Assembly (NCBI GenBank): GCA_951813255.1
Contig: OX638353.1
Location: 3,148,782-3,212,781 of the forward strand
DNA length: 64,000 bases
Origin: an uncultured Dehalococcoidia bacterium
GTDB lineage: Bacteria > Chloroflexota > Dehalococcoidia > Lucifugimonadales > JAAXIE01
Reading direction: 5' to 3'
Shown: piece after piece, positions 51,026 to 59,923 of the stretch
Numbering within the stretch: the first letter of the stretch is position 1
Layout: the number at the start of each line of letters is the position of its first letter
The notes under the pieces: model-generated
What the model saw: the letters and a program-made list of their open reading frames with translations, nothing else
What the model was told of the DNA's origin: nothing
Database searches by the model: none
Made by a program: the position numbers and the translations under genes

Positions 51026-52551
51026 CAAGTCCCAAGCTGGCCAAGGTCATCATGGTGCAGGGGACTTCGTCCCATGCAGGGAAGTCGGTGCTGGCAACGG
51101 CCCTCTGCCGGATCTTCGCGCAGGACGGGTTGTCGGTCGCCCCGTTCAAGGCCCAGAACATGTCCCTGAACTCCTACGCCACGCCCGATGGCGGCGAGAT
51201 CGGACGCTCCCAAGCTGTGCAGGCCTCGGCAGCCATGGTGGCCCCACAGGTGGAGATGAACCCTGTTCTGCTGAAGCCGGAGGGCGAGAGGCGCTCGCAG
51301 GTGGTGGTTCTGGGGCGTCCGCAAGTCGTTGTTTCGGCACGCGAGTACTACCAGCTAAAGACGACCCTGTGGGAGACCGTCACATCTTCCCTAGACCGGT
51401 TACGTACAGAGTACGACATGGTAGTAATAGAAGGGGCAGGCAGCCCCGCGGAGATAAATCTCAAGGAACACGACATCGTCAACATGCGGGTGGCGCGTTA
51501 CGCCGGGGCCCCTGTCTTACTAGTGGGTGACATCGACCGTGGAGGGGTTTTCGCTCAACTCATTGGCACCATGATGCTCCTCGAACCGGAAGAGCGGGCT
51601 CTCGTAAAGGGCCTTGTGATCAATAAGTTTCGCGGCGACCCTTCCCTCCTCACTTCCGGCCTCGGCCTCCTCAAGGAACATACTGGCGTGTCGGTAATAG
51701 GCATTCTGCCCTACTTCTTCGATATCCACATCCCCCAGGAGGACTCGCTGGGCCTGCCTCCATCAGACAGCGATGCTGAAGGGGCCTTGGTGGACATCGC
51801 CGTGATGCGTCTGCCTCACATCGCCAACTTCGACGACTTCGATCCCCTGCGGCAGGAGACCGGCGTGCGGGTCCGCTTTGTATCCACAGAAGAGGAGTTC
51901 GGAGATCCCGACCTGATCATCATCCCAGGAAGCAAGACCACGGTCCTTGATCTCCACTGGCTGCAAGGCCAGGGACTGGCTGAGCGCATCCTTGCCGCCC
52001 GCCGGGCTGGCACGCCGCTGATAGGAGTCTGTGCTGGGTATCAGATGCTGGGCGCCACACTTTTGGACCCCGATGGTGTGGAGTCGCTTGAGAAAGAGAC
52101 TCGCGGTTTCGATCTCCTGCCCACCACCACTACCTTCCTGAAGGAAAAGTCCACTCACCAAGCCACCGGGCGGGTGACGGCCAGCCGTGGACTTCTGGAG
52201 TCGTGCCGAGAGGCCCAGTTTACCGCTTACGAAATCCACATGGGCCTGACTTCGGTGCAGGGTTCAGCCAACAGCCCCTTTTCGGTTGAGTACCGCTCCC
52301 GCCAACGCATCGACGCAGATGAAGGTGTGCTTGATGGCGATGGTCTCACCTTAGGCACGTATCTGCACGGACTGTTCCATAACCGCGCCCTCCGCCGCTC
52401 GATTCTGGAACATGTCGCGAGCCTCAAAGGGGTGACTCTCCCCCCTTCCGCTGACGACATCGACCAGAACGCCGAATACGACAAGCTGGCGGCGTTCGTG
52501 CGTCAGCATCTCGATATGAACCTGGTGTATCAAGTGACAGGACTGCAGTAG
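51022..52551 (+). CDS. cobQ: adenosylcobyric acid synthase (glutamine-hydrolysing)
   Basis: Amidates four side chains of adenosylcobyrinic acid a,c-diamide using glutamine. 509 residues. The N-terminal ATPase domain has GTSSHAGKSVLATALCR and FKAQNMSLNSYATPDGGEIG. The C-terminal class I glutaminase domain has the nucleophile Cys in IGVCAGYQMLG and the His in TYLHGLFHN. The longer open frame from 50980 is not used; ATG 51022 overlaps the cobD stop codon. Last gene of the rightward B12 operon. Confidence 0.95.
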   Translation: MTSPKLAKVIMVQGTSSHAGKSVLATALCRIFAQDGLSVAPFKAQNMSLNSYATPDGGEIGRSQAVQASAAMVAPQVEMNPVLLKPEGERRSQVVVLGRPQVVVSAREYYQLKTTLWETVTSSLDRLRTEYDMVVIEGAGSPAEINLKEHDIVNMRVARYAGAPVLLVGDIDRGGVFAQLIGTMMLLEPEERALVKGLVINKFRGDPSLLTSGLGLLKEHTGVSVIGILPYFFDIHIPQEDSLGLPPSDSDAEGALVDIAVMRLPHIANFDDFDPLRQETGVRVRFVSTEEEFGDPDLIIIPGSKTTVLDLHWLQGQGLAERILAARRAGTPLIGVCAGYQMLGATLLDPDGVESLEKETRGFDLLPTTTTFLKEKSTHQATGRVTASRGLLESCREAQFTAYEIHMGLTSVQGSANSPFSVEYRSRQRIDADEGVLDGDGLTLGTYLHGLFHNRALRRSILEHVASLKGVTLPPSADDIDQNAEYDKLAAFVRQHLDMNLVYQVTGLQ

Positions 52552-52835
52552 TCTTATCGCGGGACTTCAGGCTTGCTATCTCCTTATCTCTCGATTCTTT
52601 GTTCGCTCAACCATTCTGCTGAATACTCGATTCGAATTCACTCTTGCCGATTACATGCCGCCACACCTCATTCAAAGGCACTATCTCCCTGTTGTTGAAC
52701 GTTGCCGTCCTTTGTCATTAACGGCCTTAAACTGAGCCATTTATAACGGGTTGGAATTGAGCCACCCGAGTAGCAAGGGCATCATCACCGCACACTGGGC
52801 TGAGGTGGTTGCAAAGATTGCTAAGAGGTGGAGAT
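52552..52835. other. intergenic, left edge of a decayed IS21-like element
   Basis: No gene. From about 52733 the sequence has GAGCCA-type motifs (CTGAGCCATT, TTGAGCCACC) 20-35 bases apart, resembling the repeated end sequences of IS21-family elements, leading into the IstA remnant. Confidence 0.4.
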
Positions 52836-53065
52836 GTGAAAGAGATTTACGAGATGCATGGCCCGGGGCCACTCGGCGCGGGCGATCGCCCGAGAACTGG
52901 GCCTGGCCCGTAACACGGTGCTCAGGTATCTGCACTCGCCGGAAGCGATGCTCCCCAAGCCGAGGGCGGCACGGGGGTTGCTCCTGGACCCCTACACCGA
53001 GCACATCGACCGGCGGATGGCCCAAGGGCTGGAGAACTGCATAGTATTGCTGCGGGCGTCTGCCT
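52836..53065 (+). pseudogene. istA: IS21-family transposase IstA remnant
   Basis: N-terminal helix-turn-helix part of IstA: VKEIYEMHG, then HSARAIARELGLARNTVLRY, then SPEAMLPKPR and DPYTEHIDRRMAQGLENCIV. One extra C in the CCC run at 52862-52864 breaks the frame; removing it restores the consensus MHGRGHSARA. Similarity stops near 53065, so the catalytic rve domain and istB are missing. Confidence 0.8.
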
Positions 53066-54480
53066 TTTCCGGCCATACGGAGTGTCGGCTGAGATGTCGG
53101 TGGCTAGCGGTCGTCGTCGAAGCCCAAGTGTCCATAGTGCCCTCGGCTGGTATTGGGCGGCGTGGCTTGTGGGAGTGGCCCGGCAATATCGCCGCTTCCA
53201 CTTTGAGGGGTGACAGGTTACGCGACCTCCCTGGTCAGTGACTATGTCGACATTGCGAGTTCCGGGGCGCTCCTTTTGGCTACGGTGTTGCTATTCAACA
53301 TCACAAAGCAGGTCACGTCGGACCAGAACGCCCTACATCAGCGTGGCGAAGAGGCCGCATCGTCCGCAACTTGAGGGGACGGTGGCACCTCGACTTTTGC
53401 ATCAGCTTTGGGGCTTTTGCATCAAGGGGGGGTTGCACCAAAGCCCGGATCCAAGCTGCGAGTTCCTCGACTCCGGCATTTTTGAGGCGCACGAAAACTA
53501 CTTTGGGCTCATCCGGGCGGCATTATTGTTCGATAGACAAGAAGCTGGAATATGTTCTTAGTCCACTGCCTCAGCTTGGGGGGTGTGGGGAGTCAAGACC
53601 GTTTGCCTATGTGCACTGCTCATCGGGACAGTTGAAAGGTGCACCGGCGGCGCTCCACTTGCCACGTTGCGCCAGTGGGGTTGGTAGCAACACTCACCTC
53701 CCAGCGGGCATAGTCTCGCAGCCGCATGAGCAGGTGACGATTTGGGACTTGGGCCGTCCAGCTTGTGCCGACTGACTTGGGCGACCTGAGGGCACGCTGC
53801 CTGTAGATGCTCCTGCCCTCGGCCGTCTTTGATGTGCCTCTCCACGGGTCCGTATCGCCTTCTGAGAGCTCTATTACATGCTGGATGACTAAAGACGCAC
53901 AGACAGGCGCCGAAACAAGATCAGAACGCGGACTTGAGGGCTGACGACGTCGCACCCGCGATCCGGCACATACTGGGAGGCCCCGTTCAACGCGACACCG
54001 GTCCGCACCGAGGACAACAGCGTAGAGGCGGTGGTGGGGACGCTCCAAGACCTGACCCCGCTGCAGGGGTTGGAGCGTTTGCAGGCCGAGTTCCTGGGCA
54101 ATGGTGAGCCACGATCTGAACACCGCCCCACGACCTTCGTCCGAACACTTGCTAGATGGGGCTACAGTAGAGGGCGAACAAGCCTGCCAATGTGTCATAT
54201 CCTGAACAGACGAAGATACCCGTCAGCAGCTTTGTAGGTTTCTCACGGACGACCACGCAGTATTCAATAGATATGGAAGAGGAGGTTCACAAACGCGACT
54301 CGCGGGCTGTTCCTGTCCGAATCGAGCGTTGGAACTGCTCAGCCTGGACCCACTTGGGAAATAGCACGACCACACACTTCCCATGGGCAAGAGGAATTTT
54401 GCCCATTCCATTAGTAGTATCAGAAGTGGTAACGAGATTTTTAGAAGACTAATTTTGTAGCTAAGAAAGTTAGTTTTTGG
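53066..54480. other. degenerate region with a PAS/histidine-kinase fragment
   Basis: Most of this stretch has no recognisable gene; several 60-190 codon frames on both strands lack ribosome-binding sites and conserved motifs. At 53962-54126 there is a clear fragment of a PAS/PAC-histidine kinase: TYWEAPFNATPVRTEDNSVE, TLQDLTPLQGLERLQAEFLG, then after a one-base shift at about 54100 the phosphoacceptor start MVSHDLNT. Nothing of the kinase ATPase domain follows. Confidence 0.6.
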
Positions 54481-54565
54481 CGGAGAGGGTGGGATTCGAA
54501 CCCACGATCCCTTGCGAGATACCGCTTTTCGAGAGCGGCGCCTTAAGCCTCTCGGCCACCTCTCC
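54481..54565 (-). tRNA. tRNA-Ser(CGA)
   Basis: Minus-strand cloverleaf of 85 nucleotides with acceptor GGAGAGG/CCTCTCC, type II variable arm, T-loop GGTTCGAATCC and G73. The anticodon stem CCGCT/AGCGG encloses CTCGAAA, anticodon CGA. CCA is not encoded. It borders the degenerate island at 52.6-54.5 kb, a common insertion context. Confidence 0.95.
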
Positions 54566-54770
54566 TCAGCAGGACTGAGGATATCTTACACTGTTGGTGC
54601 CCGCAAGATGATTTGGGGTTGCGGAGCATTTTGTTGCTAGGCGAGGTCAAGTATGCTTGACATCATTCCTATGGGACACTAACATACGGCTGGATTCCCA
54701 CGCCCCCCAAGCGTGGAGACTCTGAGCCATTGAGTTCCCCCCGCCGGGTAGACACATGTAAGGAGGCCCC

Positions 54771-55211
54771 ATGAGGCGGTTTCTGGGTACGAAGGTATCA
54801 TTCGTTGTTCTAGGCATGCTTGCGGCCGTACTCTCGATCGGTGTCGTTTGGGCAGCAGGCGCCCCTGGGCCATGGTCTCGCATCGTTCTAGAGCCTCAGA
54901 CCTCCGAAATAATAGTGCATCCGCATACGGTGGCGATCACCCCCGAGAGTAAGCGACCTGCCTTTGAAGTCTTGGGATCCGGATTCATCCCTGGTGAGTT
55001 GATCTTCATCCAGATCGAGCGTGAGCCAGAGGGCAACATCGTCATACCTTTGGGAGCAACCGAGGCCCGGGCCAACGATAACCGCGCCTTCTACGTCCAA
55101 GTGCATGCGATCCCCACCGATATAGACCCGGGGATATACACGGTGAAGGCGTCTGGCACCAGAGGGTCCGCGGTGGCGACTCAGGCCCTACGGGTCATTG
55201 AAGAGAAATAG
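54771..55211 (+). CDS. secreted protein with Ig/TIG-like domain
   Basis: A 146-residue exported protein. Signal peptide: basic MRRFLGTK, a hydrophobic stretch VSFVVLGMLAAVLSIGVVW and an AAGA-type cleavage region near residue 30. The mature part is a single beta-sandwich with the pattern FEVLGSGFIPGELIFIQIE and DPGIYTVKASGTRG, as in IPT/TIG and other Ig-like surface modules. Strong AAGGAGG upstream. Function unknown; it is transcribed alone. Confidence 0.75.
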   Translation: MRRFLGTKVSFVVLGMLAAVLSIGVVWAAGAPGPWSRIVLEPQTSEIIVHPHTVAITPESKRPAFEVLGSGFIPGELIFIQIEREPEGNIVIPLGATEARANDNRAFYVQVHAIPTDIDPGIYTVKASGTRGSAVATQALRVIEEK

Positions 55212-55332
55212 CGTCGCTTCTGGCTTGGATACCCTGAAGCTGTAAACCAGCGGCCCCGGCTTCGCCACCCTAGTGATGGAGTCGGGGCTGTTGCTGTCTT
55301 CGAGTAAACGCGCGCTTGGATATCCGGCGGCG

Positions 55333-56211
55333 CTAGGGCGGGTTCCGTATCACGCGAAGCTTCCGCATTCGCCTTCCCAACAGAGATGCCACTCGCACTT
55401 TCAGGTCGCCGAGAGCCACCTCATCTCCGTCCTCCGGGATCTTTCCCAAGGCGCCGTGCACGTAGGCGCCGATGGTGTCGTAAGCCGGTTCCTCAATGGG
55501 CAATCCCGTCCACTCCGCCAGTTGGTCCAAGCTGACCATAGGGTCCACTAGGAGATCGCCCCCAGGGACCCTCATCACTTGGGGATCCTGCTTGAGGGCA
55601 GAGAATTCATCTTCAATCTCGCCGACGATTTCCTCCAGAAGGTCCTCGACGGTGACGAGTCCTTCGGTGCCCCCATATTCGTCCACCACGATTGCCATCT
55701 GGATGTGCATTTCCTGCATTTCCTGCAACAGATCATCCAGCAGTTTGGATTCGGGGATGAAATGGGTGGGACGGATGATGTCCTTGACGTCCCTGCGATC
55801 AGTGGCATCGGCCAGAATCTCCAGCACGTCTCTGACATGCAGGACACCGACGATGTGATCGGGCGTGGTGTCGTATACGGGGAGGCGGCTATGCCCGGTT
55901 TGCGCCATCTGCTGGGCAACATGCCTCAGGCTGGAGTCCTTTTCCACGGTGACCATATCAACGCGGGGAACCATCACCTCGCGTGCAGTGGCTTCTTCCA
56001 GTCGGAGGATAGCGTTGAGCATGGCCCGCTCCCGGGTGTCCATGCGCTCCTGCATCTCCTTGGTGATCAGGAACTCATCGCGTTCATTCTTGCCGTTTCC
56101 GTTCTCCACAGCCGGTTTACGGCTCCGGTCGCCGTTTAGAGAGTCCCCCCGACGGAAAGGAGATAGTACGGACCTTGTGAGGGCTGAGCCCCAACCACTG
56201 AAGCTAGGCAT
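55333..56211 (-). CDS. CorC/HlyC-like CBS-domain protein
   Basis: Cytosolic protein of 292 residues built from two CBS domains and a C-terminal CorC_HlyC (transporter-associated) domain. Characteristic segments: LEEATAREVMVPRVDMVTVE, GHSRLPVYDTTPDHIVGVLH, MAIVVDEYGGTEGLVTVEDL and EEIVGEIEDEF. It lacks the DUF21 membrane domain of CNNM transporters, so it resembles CorC, linked to Mg2+/Co2+ efflux. ATG 56211 is favoured over GTG 56217 because GGAGGGG sits just upstream. The 238 bases between it and glmU hold no gene. Confidence 0.88.
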   Translation of the reverse strand: MPSFSGWGSALTRSVLSPFRRGDSLNGDRSRKPAVENGNGKNERDEFLITKEMQERMDTRERAMLNAILRLEEATAREVMVPRVDMVTVEKDSSLRHVAQQMAQTGHSRLPVYDTTPDHIVGVLHVRDVLEILADATDRRDVKDIIRPTHFIPESKLLDDLLQEMQEMHIQMAIVVDEYGGTEGLVTVEDLLEEIVGEIEDEFSALKQDPQVMRVPGGDLLVDPMVSLDQLAEWTGLPIEEPAYDTIGAYVHGALGKIPEDGDEVALGDLKVRVASLLGRRMRKLRVIRNPP

Positions 56212-56449
56212 GGTCACACCCCTCCAGGGAAGCCGTGGAAGTGGCTATTGGAAGAGCGTGGAGACAGTAAGAAGGGCTTACACTGAAACAGGCGGCCGTA
56301 CCCCTGCGATAGCGTCCTTCCGAAAGGGAGGAGGACTTGAAGGCGTCAACCATCGCCGGGGCTGGGCTCGTCTGTCCTAAATGGCTAGTATCCAAAGTGT
56401 GCAGAACTCCCGTCCTTGTTCAAGGGCAGGGCGGGGGCCCGTCAGTAAC

Positions 56450-57814
56450 TTACCTCTTCTTCTCGGTGAGCCTTTTGCTCCTGCGTATCTTAGCAGGGAC
56501 GCCCACTGCCAGTCTAGCCGGGGGCACGTCGTCAGTGACGACCGAGCCCGCAGCGGTTATCGAACCCTCTCCCACGCGTACCGGGGCTACCAGCATGGTG
56601 TCGGAGCCGATGAATGCACCGTCTTCGATAACTGTGTTCTGGTGTTCCACGCCGTCGTAGTTGCAGGTGACTGCCCCAGCGCCTAGGTTCACCCCTGCGC
56701 CGACGGTTGCATCGCCCACGTAGCCAAAATGTCCCATGGCCGAACCCTGGCCCAAGCGACTGTTCTTCACCTCGCAAAAGTTGCCCAAGTGCACGCCGCG
56801 CTCGATATACGCGCCTGTCCGTAAGTGGCTAAAGGGGCCCATCTCCACGTCTTCTTCCAGCACAGCCCCTTCTACATGGGAGGCGACCACTCGGCAGCGG
56901 TCGCCTATCTGCGAATCACGTATCACTGAGCCCGGTCCCAGGGTACATTCTGAACCCACTCGCGATGGTCCCAGGATCATGGTGTTGGGGTAGATGATGG
57001 TGTCCTGCCCCAGATGGACCGATGCGTCGATGAATGTGGTCGTGGGGTCGACCATGGTGACCCCCTGTCGCATCCACTCTCCGCGTATACGGCCATGCAG
57101 AGCCGCCACAGCATTGGCCATCTGCACCCTGTCATTGATGCCCAAGACCTCAGAGGGCTCGCTCACTTCCAGGGTTTCAATGCCAACCTCCTGCTGGGCG
57201 GCCATCTCAGCAAGGGAGGTCAGGTAGAACTCGCCACGGCCTGCTATGGGTATCTGCGCAAGTTGGGCCCAGAGCCAGGAGGCCTGGAACCAGTAGGCCC
57301 CGCCGTTCACCTCTTGGGATACTGTTGCCCCGTTGGCTTCCACGGCTTCGACGATTCCCGTGACACGTCCGTCAGGTCTTCGCGCCAAGCGTCCCATGTC
57401 CGTAGGCATGTCGGCAGAGGAGACGATGATGGACATGGATGCCCTGCGAGAAAGATGGACATCGAGGAGGGATTTCAGGCTGCTGGGGCGCACCAAAGGA
57501 GTGTCCCCGCCGATGACGGCTAGGTGGTCGGCCCGGTCGCGCAGCACAGAGGCAGTCTGCAAGAGGGCATGCCCGGTGCCCAAGGGCTGGTGCTGTACCA
57601 CGTACTCCACGCTGTCACCAAGGAGAGAGCGCACAGACTCCTCGTTGGAGGGGGAGACCACTACCACCACGTACTCCACGCCAGCCTGGCGTAGCGTCTC
57701 CACCGGATAGAGGAGCATCTCCCGGCCACACAGCTTGTGCAGCACCTTAGGCAGCTTGGACCTCATACGAGAGCCAATTCCGCCAGCCAAGACTACTCCG
57801 GCCCGTCCGTTCAT
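56450..57814 (-). CDS. glmU: bifunctional UDP-GlcNAc pyrophosphorylase / GlcN-1-P acetyltransferase
   Basis: Makes UDP-N-acetylglucosamine for peptidoglycan. The N-terminal nucleotidyltransferase domain has LAGGIGSRMRSKLPKVLH (near residue 10) and GTGHALLQTA. The C-terminal left-handed beta-helix of hexapeptide repeats begins about residue 250 and contains NCNYDGVEHQNTVIEDG-type acetyltransferase motifs. 454 residues, full length. GGGAG precedes the ATG. Confidence 0.95.
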   Translation of the reverse strand: MNGRAGVVLAGGIGSRMRSKLPKVLHKLCGREMLLYPVETLRQAGVEYVVVVVSPSNEESVRSLLGDSVEYVVQHQPLGTGHALLQTASVLRDRADHLAVIGGDTPLVRPSSLKSLLDVHLSRRASMSIIVSSADMPTDMGRLARRPDGRVTGIVEAVEANGATVSQEVNGGAYWFQASWLWAQLAQIPIAGRGEFYLTSLAEMAAQQEVGIETLEVSEPSEVLGINDRVQMANAVAALHGRIRGEWMRQGVTMVDPTTTFIDASVHLGQDTIIYPNTMILGPSRVGSECTLGPGSVIRDSQIGDRCRVVASHVEGAVLEEDVEMGPFSHLRTGAYIERGVHLGNFCEVKNSRLGQGSAMGHFGYVGDATVGAGVNLGAGAVTCNYDGVEHQNTVIEDGAFIGSDTMLVAPVRVGEGSITAAGSVVTDDVPPARLAVGVPAKIRRSKRLTEKKR

Positions 57815-58022
57815 CTGCTTACTCCCTGCCCGGGACCGGGTCCGCTAGAGCCACCGGGTTGAAGGTACCACGATGTTGGTCATCGGCTCATGGTAGGCAA
57901 GCCCTTTCCCAGCGTCAAGCCGAGTGGCTCGGGTATATCTGTCACCGCGAATGTGGAGTGTTTGAACGCCGTGCGAGCGGCCTATAGCCGATGAATCCTA
58001 TGTCAGGGAACGGCAGTGATGA

Positions 58023-58028
58023 TATAAT
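58023..58028 (+). promoter_or_regulatory. -10 box directly before the antiporter gene
   Basis: A perfect TATAAT ends 8 bases before the first start codon (GTG 58037, ATG 58040). A weak -35 match (ATGTCA, 58000-58005) has a 17-base spacing. No Shine-Dalgarno sequence is present, so the mRNA may be leaderless. Confidence 0.45.
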
Positions 58029-58036
58029 TCTTTGCT

Positions 58037-59329
58037 GTGATGCCATCGGTGCTCCCCGCGGGTGGGGAAGTTACGCATATAGTCACTCAGCTGGTACTCC
58101 AGCTGGCTATCATACTCATTGCCGCCAAGCTGAGTGGCGAGCTGTGTATGAGAGTGCTGCGTATACCCCCCGTACTGGGGGAGTTGGCGGCAGGCGTTAT
58201 CATTGGCCCCCACCTCTTGGGCGGAATCCCCATCTTCGGCTGGGAAGCCTTCCCCGTACTGGTCGATGGTGGAGTCATACCTGTCAGCACCGAACTCTGG
58301 TCCATAGCCCAGGTTGCCTCCATTGTGCTCCTGTTCTTCGTTGGGCTCGAGCTCAACCTCCAGGTATTCCTCAGGTATGCCGGTCCAGCTACTGCCGTGG
58401 CCCTGGGTGGCGTTCTGCTACCGTTCATTCTGGGTGCCGTTGGAACCGTGGCCATGGGCTACGCTGACAGCTTCACCGATGTCCAGTCCCTGTTTGTGGG
58501 CGCCATTATGACCGCCACCTCAGTAGGCATAACTGCCAGAGTGCTGTCAGATTTGGGGGCCTTGGACTCATCCGAAGGCGTTACTGTCATCGCCGCGGCC
58601 GTCGTGGACGACGTCCTGGGGATCATTGTGCTCACTGTGGTGGTGGGCATTCACGCAGCTGGCGGGGTCTCCGCTTCCAATGTCGGGATTGTGGCAGCCA
58701 AGGCCTTGGGGTTCTGGCTGGGTCTGTCGGTCATCGGCACCCTGGTCGCGCCCTATGTAGCTCGGGCAATCGGTGCCATGCGCGTCCGCGGGGCGCGAGT
58801 GGCCCTCTTCTTGGGACTGGCGTTCCTCGCTGCGGGGTTGGCGGAGACCTTCGGCTTGGCCTTTATCATCGGAGCCTTTTCCATGGGATTGGCCCTATCC
58901 GGCACCAACTTGGCCAAAGAACTAGAGGAGCCCCTGAGTGCGGTGTACGAGGCTTTGGTGCCCGTTTTCTTTGTGGTGATGGGCACCTTGGTGGATATCT
59001 CCTCGATGGTTGACACCATCGTCTTCGGGGTCGTCATAACGCTGCTGGCCATCGTTGGGAAGGTTGTGGGCGGAATACTTCCTGCCCTCTTCACGGGATT
59101 CAATATGAGAGGCAGCTCCAGAATCGGCATAGGCATGCTACCCCGTGGAGAAGTGGCCCTGATAATCGCCGGCATCGGTCTTGCCGAGGGGGTTATAGGC
59201 GAGGAAATCTTCGGCGTCTCAATACTGATGACGGTCGTCACCACTATCCTCGCTCCTATGGGGCTTGTGCTCCTTTACCGCAACAAAGCGGAGGGTCGGC
59301 GAGCGGTGGCGTCCCGCCAGCGTCGTTAG
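58037..59329 (+). CDS. cation:proton antiporter, CPA2 (KefB/NapA) family
   Basis: Integral membrane protein of 430 residues with 12-13 predicted helices. PPVLGELAAGVIIGPHLLG and FFVGLELNLQVFLRYAG are CPA2 signatures, and AAAVVDDVLGIIVLTVV contains the Asp-Asp pair expected for electrogenic Na+/H+ exchange. No cytosolic RCK/TrkA domain is attached. The first start is GTG 58037 or ATG 58040, immediately after a TATAAT box. The transported ion (Na+ or K+) cannot be fixed from sequence. Confidence 0.88.
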   Translation: MMPSVLPAGGEVTHIVTQLVLQLAIILIAAKLSGELCMRVLRIPPVLGELAAGVIIGPHLLGGIPIFGWEAFPVLVDGGVIPVSTELWSIAQVASIVLLFFVGLELNLQVFLRYAGPATAVALGGVLLPFILGAVGTVAMGYADSFTDVQSLFVGAIMTATSVGITARVLSDLGALDSSEGVTVIAAAVVDDVLGIIVLTVVVGIHAAGGVSASNVGIVAAKALGFWLGLSVIGTLVAPYVARAIGAMRVRGARVALFLGLAFLAAGLAETFGLAFIIGAFSMGLALSGTNLAKELEEPLSAVYEALVPVFFVVMGTLVDISSMVDTIVFGVVITLLAIVGKVVGGILPALFTGFNMRGSSRIGIGMLPRGEVALIIAGIGLAEGVIGEEIFGVSILMTVVTTILAPMGLVLLYRNKAEGRRAVASRQRR

Positions 59330-59444
59330 TCTCTTCGCTTGCTACTCTATCCTCGTGAGCCTTGTGGACTAAAATGCCCTGCTCTGGTGGTCCCAAGCAA
59401 ATGCACGTCGAGCCATGGATGCTCGGCGAAATAGGAGGCAATTC

Positions 59445-59909
59445 ATGGAAGTAGAGAAGAAACTGGAAGAGATGGGCTACACGTTGCCCCAGCCCCCCAT
59501 CCCCGGTGGGAACTACGTGGGCGCCGTGCAGACGGGCAACTTGGTGTACGTAGCTGGTGTGGTCAACCGGTTGCCCGATGGCGGATACACCGCCGTGGGC
59601 AAGGTGGGGACGCAAGTGACCATCGAGGAGGGCTACGCTGCTGCAAGGCAGGCAATTCTCAACTCGCTGGCCAACCTGAAGGCTTGCATCGGCGATTTGG
59701 ACCGGGTCACCCGTGTCGTCAAGCTCCTGTGCATGGTCAACTGCGCTCCCGACTTCGGTCAAACCCCACAGGTGGCTAACGGCGCGTCCGACCTGCTGGT
59801 CGGCATCTTTGGAGAAAAAGGTCGGCATGCGCGTTCCGCCGTGGGAATGGGCAGTCTTCCGAATACAGTGCCCATTGAAATCGAGATGATCGTCGAGGTG
59901 GCCGACTAG
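59445..59909 (+). CDS. RidA-family (YjgF) protein
   Basis: A 154-residue trimeric RidA-like protein. The family hydrolyses reactive enamines/imines or has related roles. The core strand LVYVAGVVNRLPDGGY, the helix QAILNSLANLKACIGDLDRV and a C-terminal VPIEIEMIVEVAD are visible; the Arg that binds carboxylate in canonical RidA (usually in R-x-x-V near position 105) is plausibly the Arg in HARSAVGM. ATG 59445 has AGGAGG 6 bases upstream. It is close to the tail of nadE, convergent. Confidence 0.85.
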   Translation: MEVEKKLEEMGYTLPQPPIPGGNYVGAVQTGNLVYVAGVVNRLPDGGYTAVGKVGTQVTIEEGYAAARQAILNSLANLKACIGDLDRVTRVVKLLCMVNCAPDFGQTPQVANGASDLLVGIFGEKGRHARSAVGMGSLPNTVPIEIEMIVEVAD

Positions 59910-59923
59910 GCGGGACCAGCCCC

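Noticed and set aside
53620-54198. 192-codon minus-strand frame in the second island
   Set aside because: It is antisense to the recognised PAS/kinase fragment, has no ribosome-binding site, and resembles no family.
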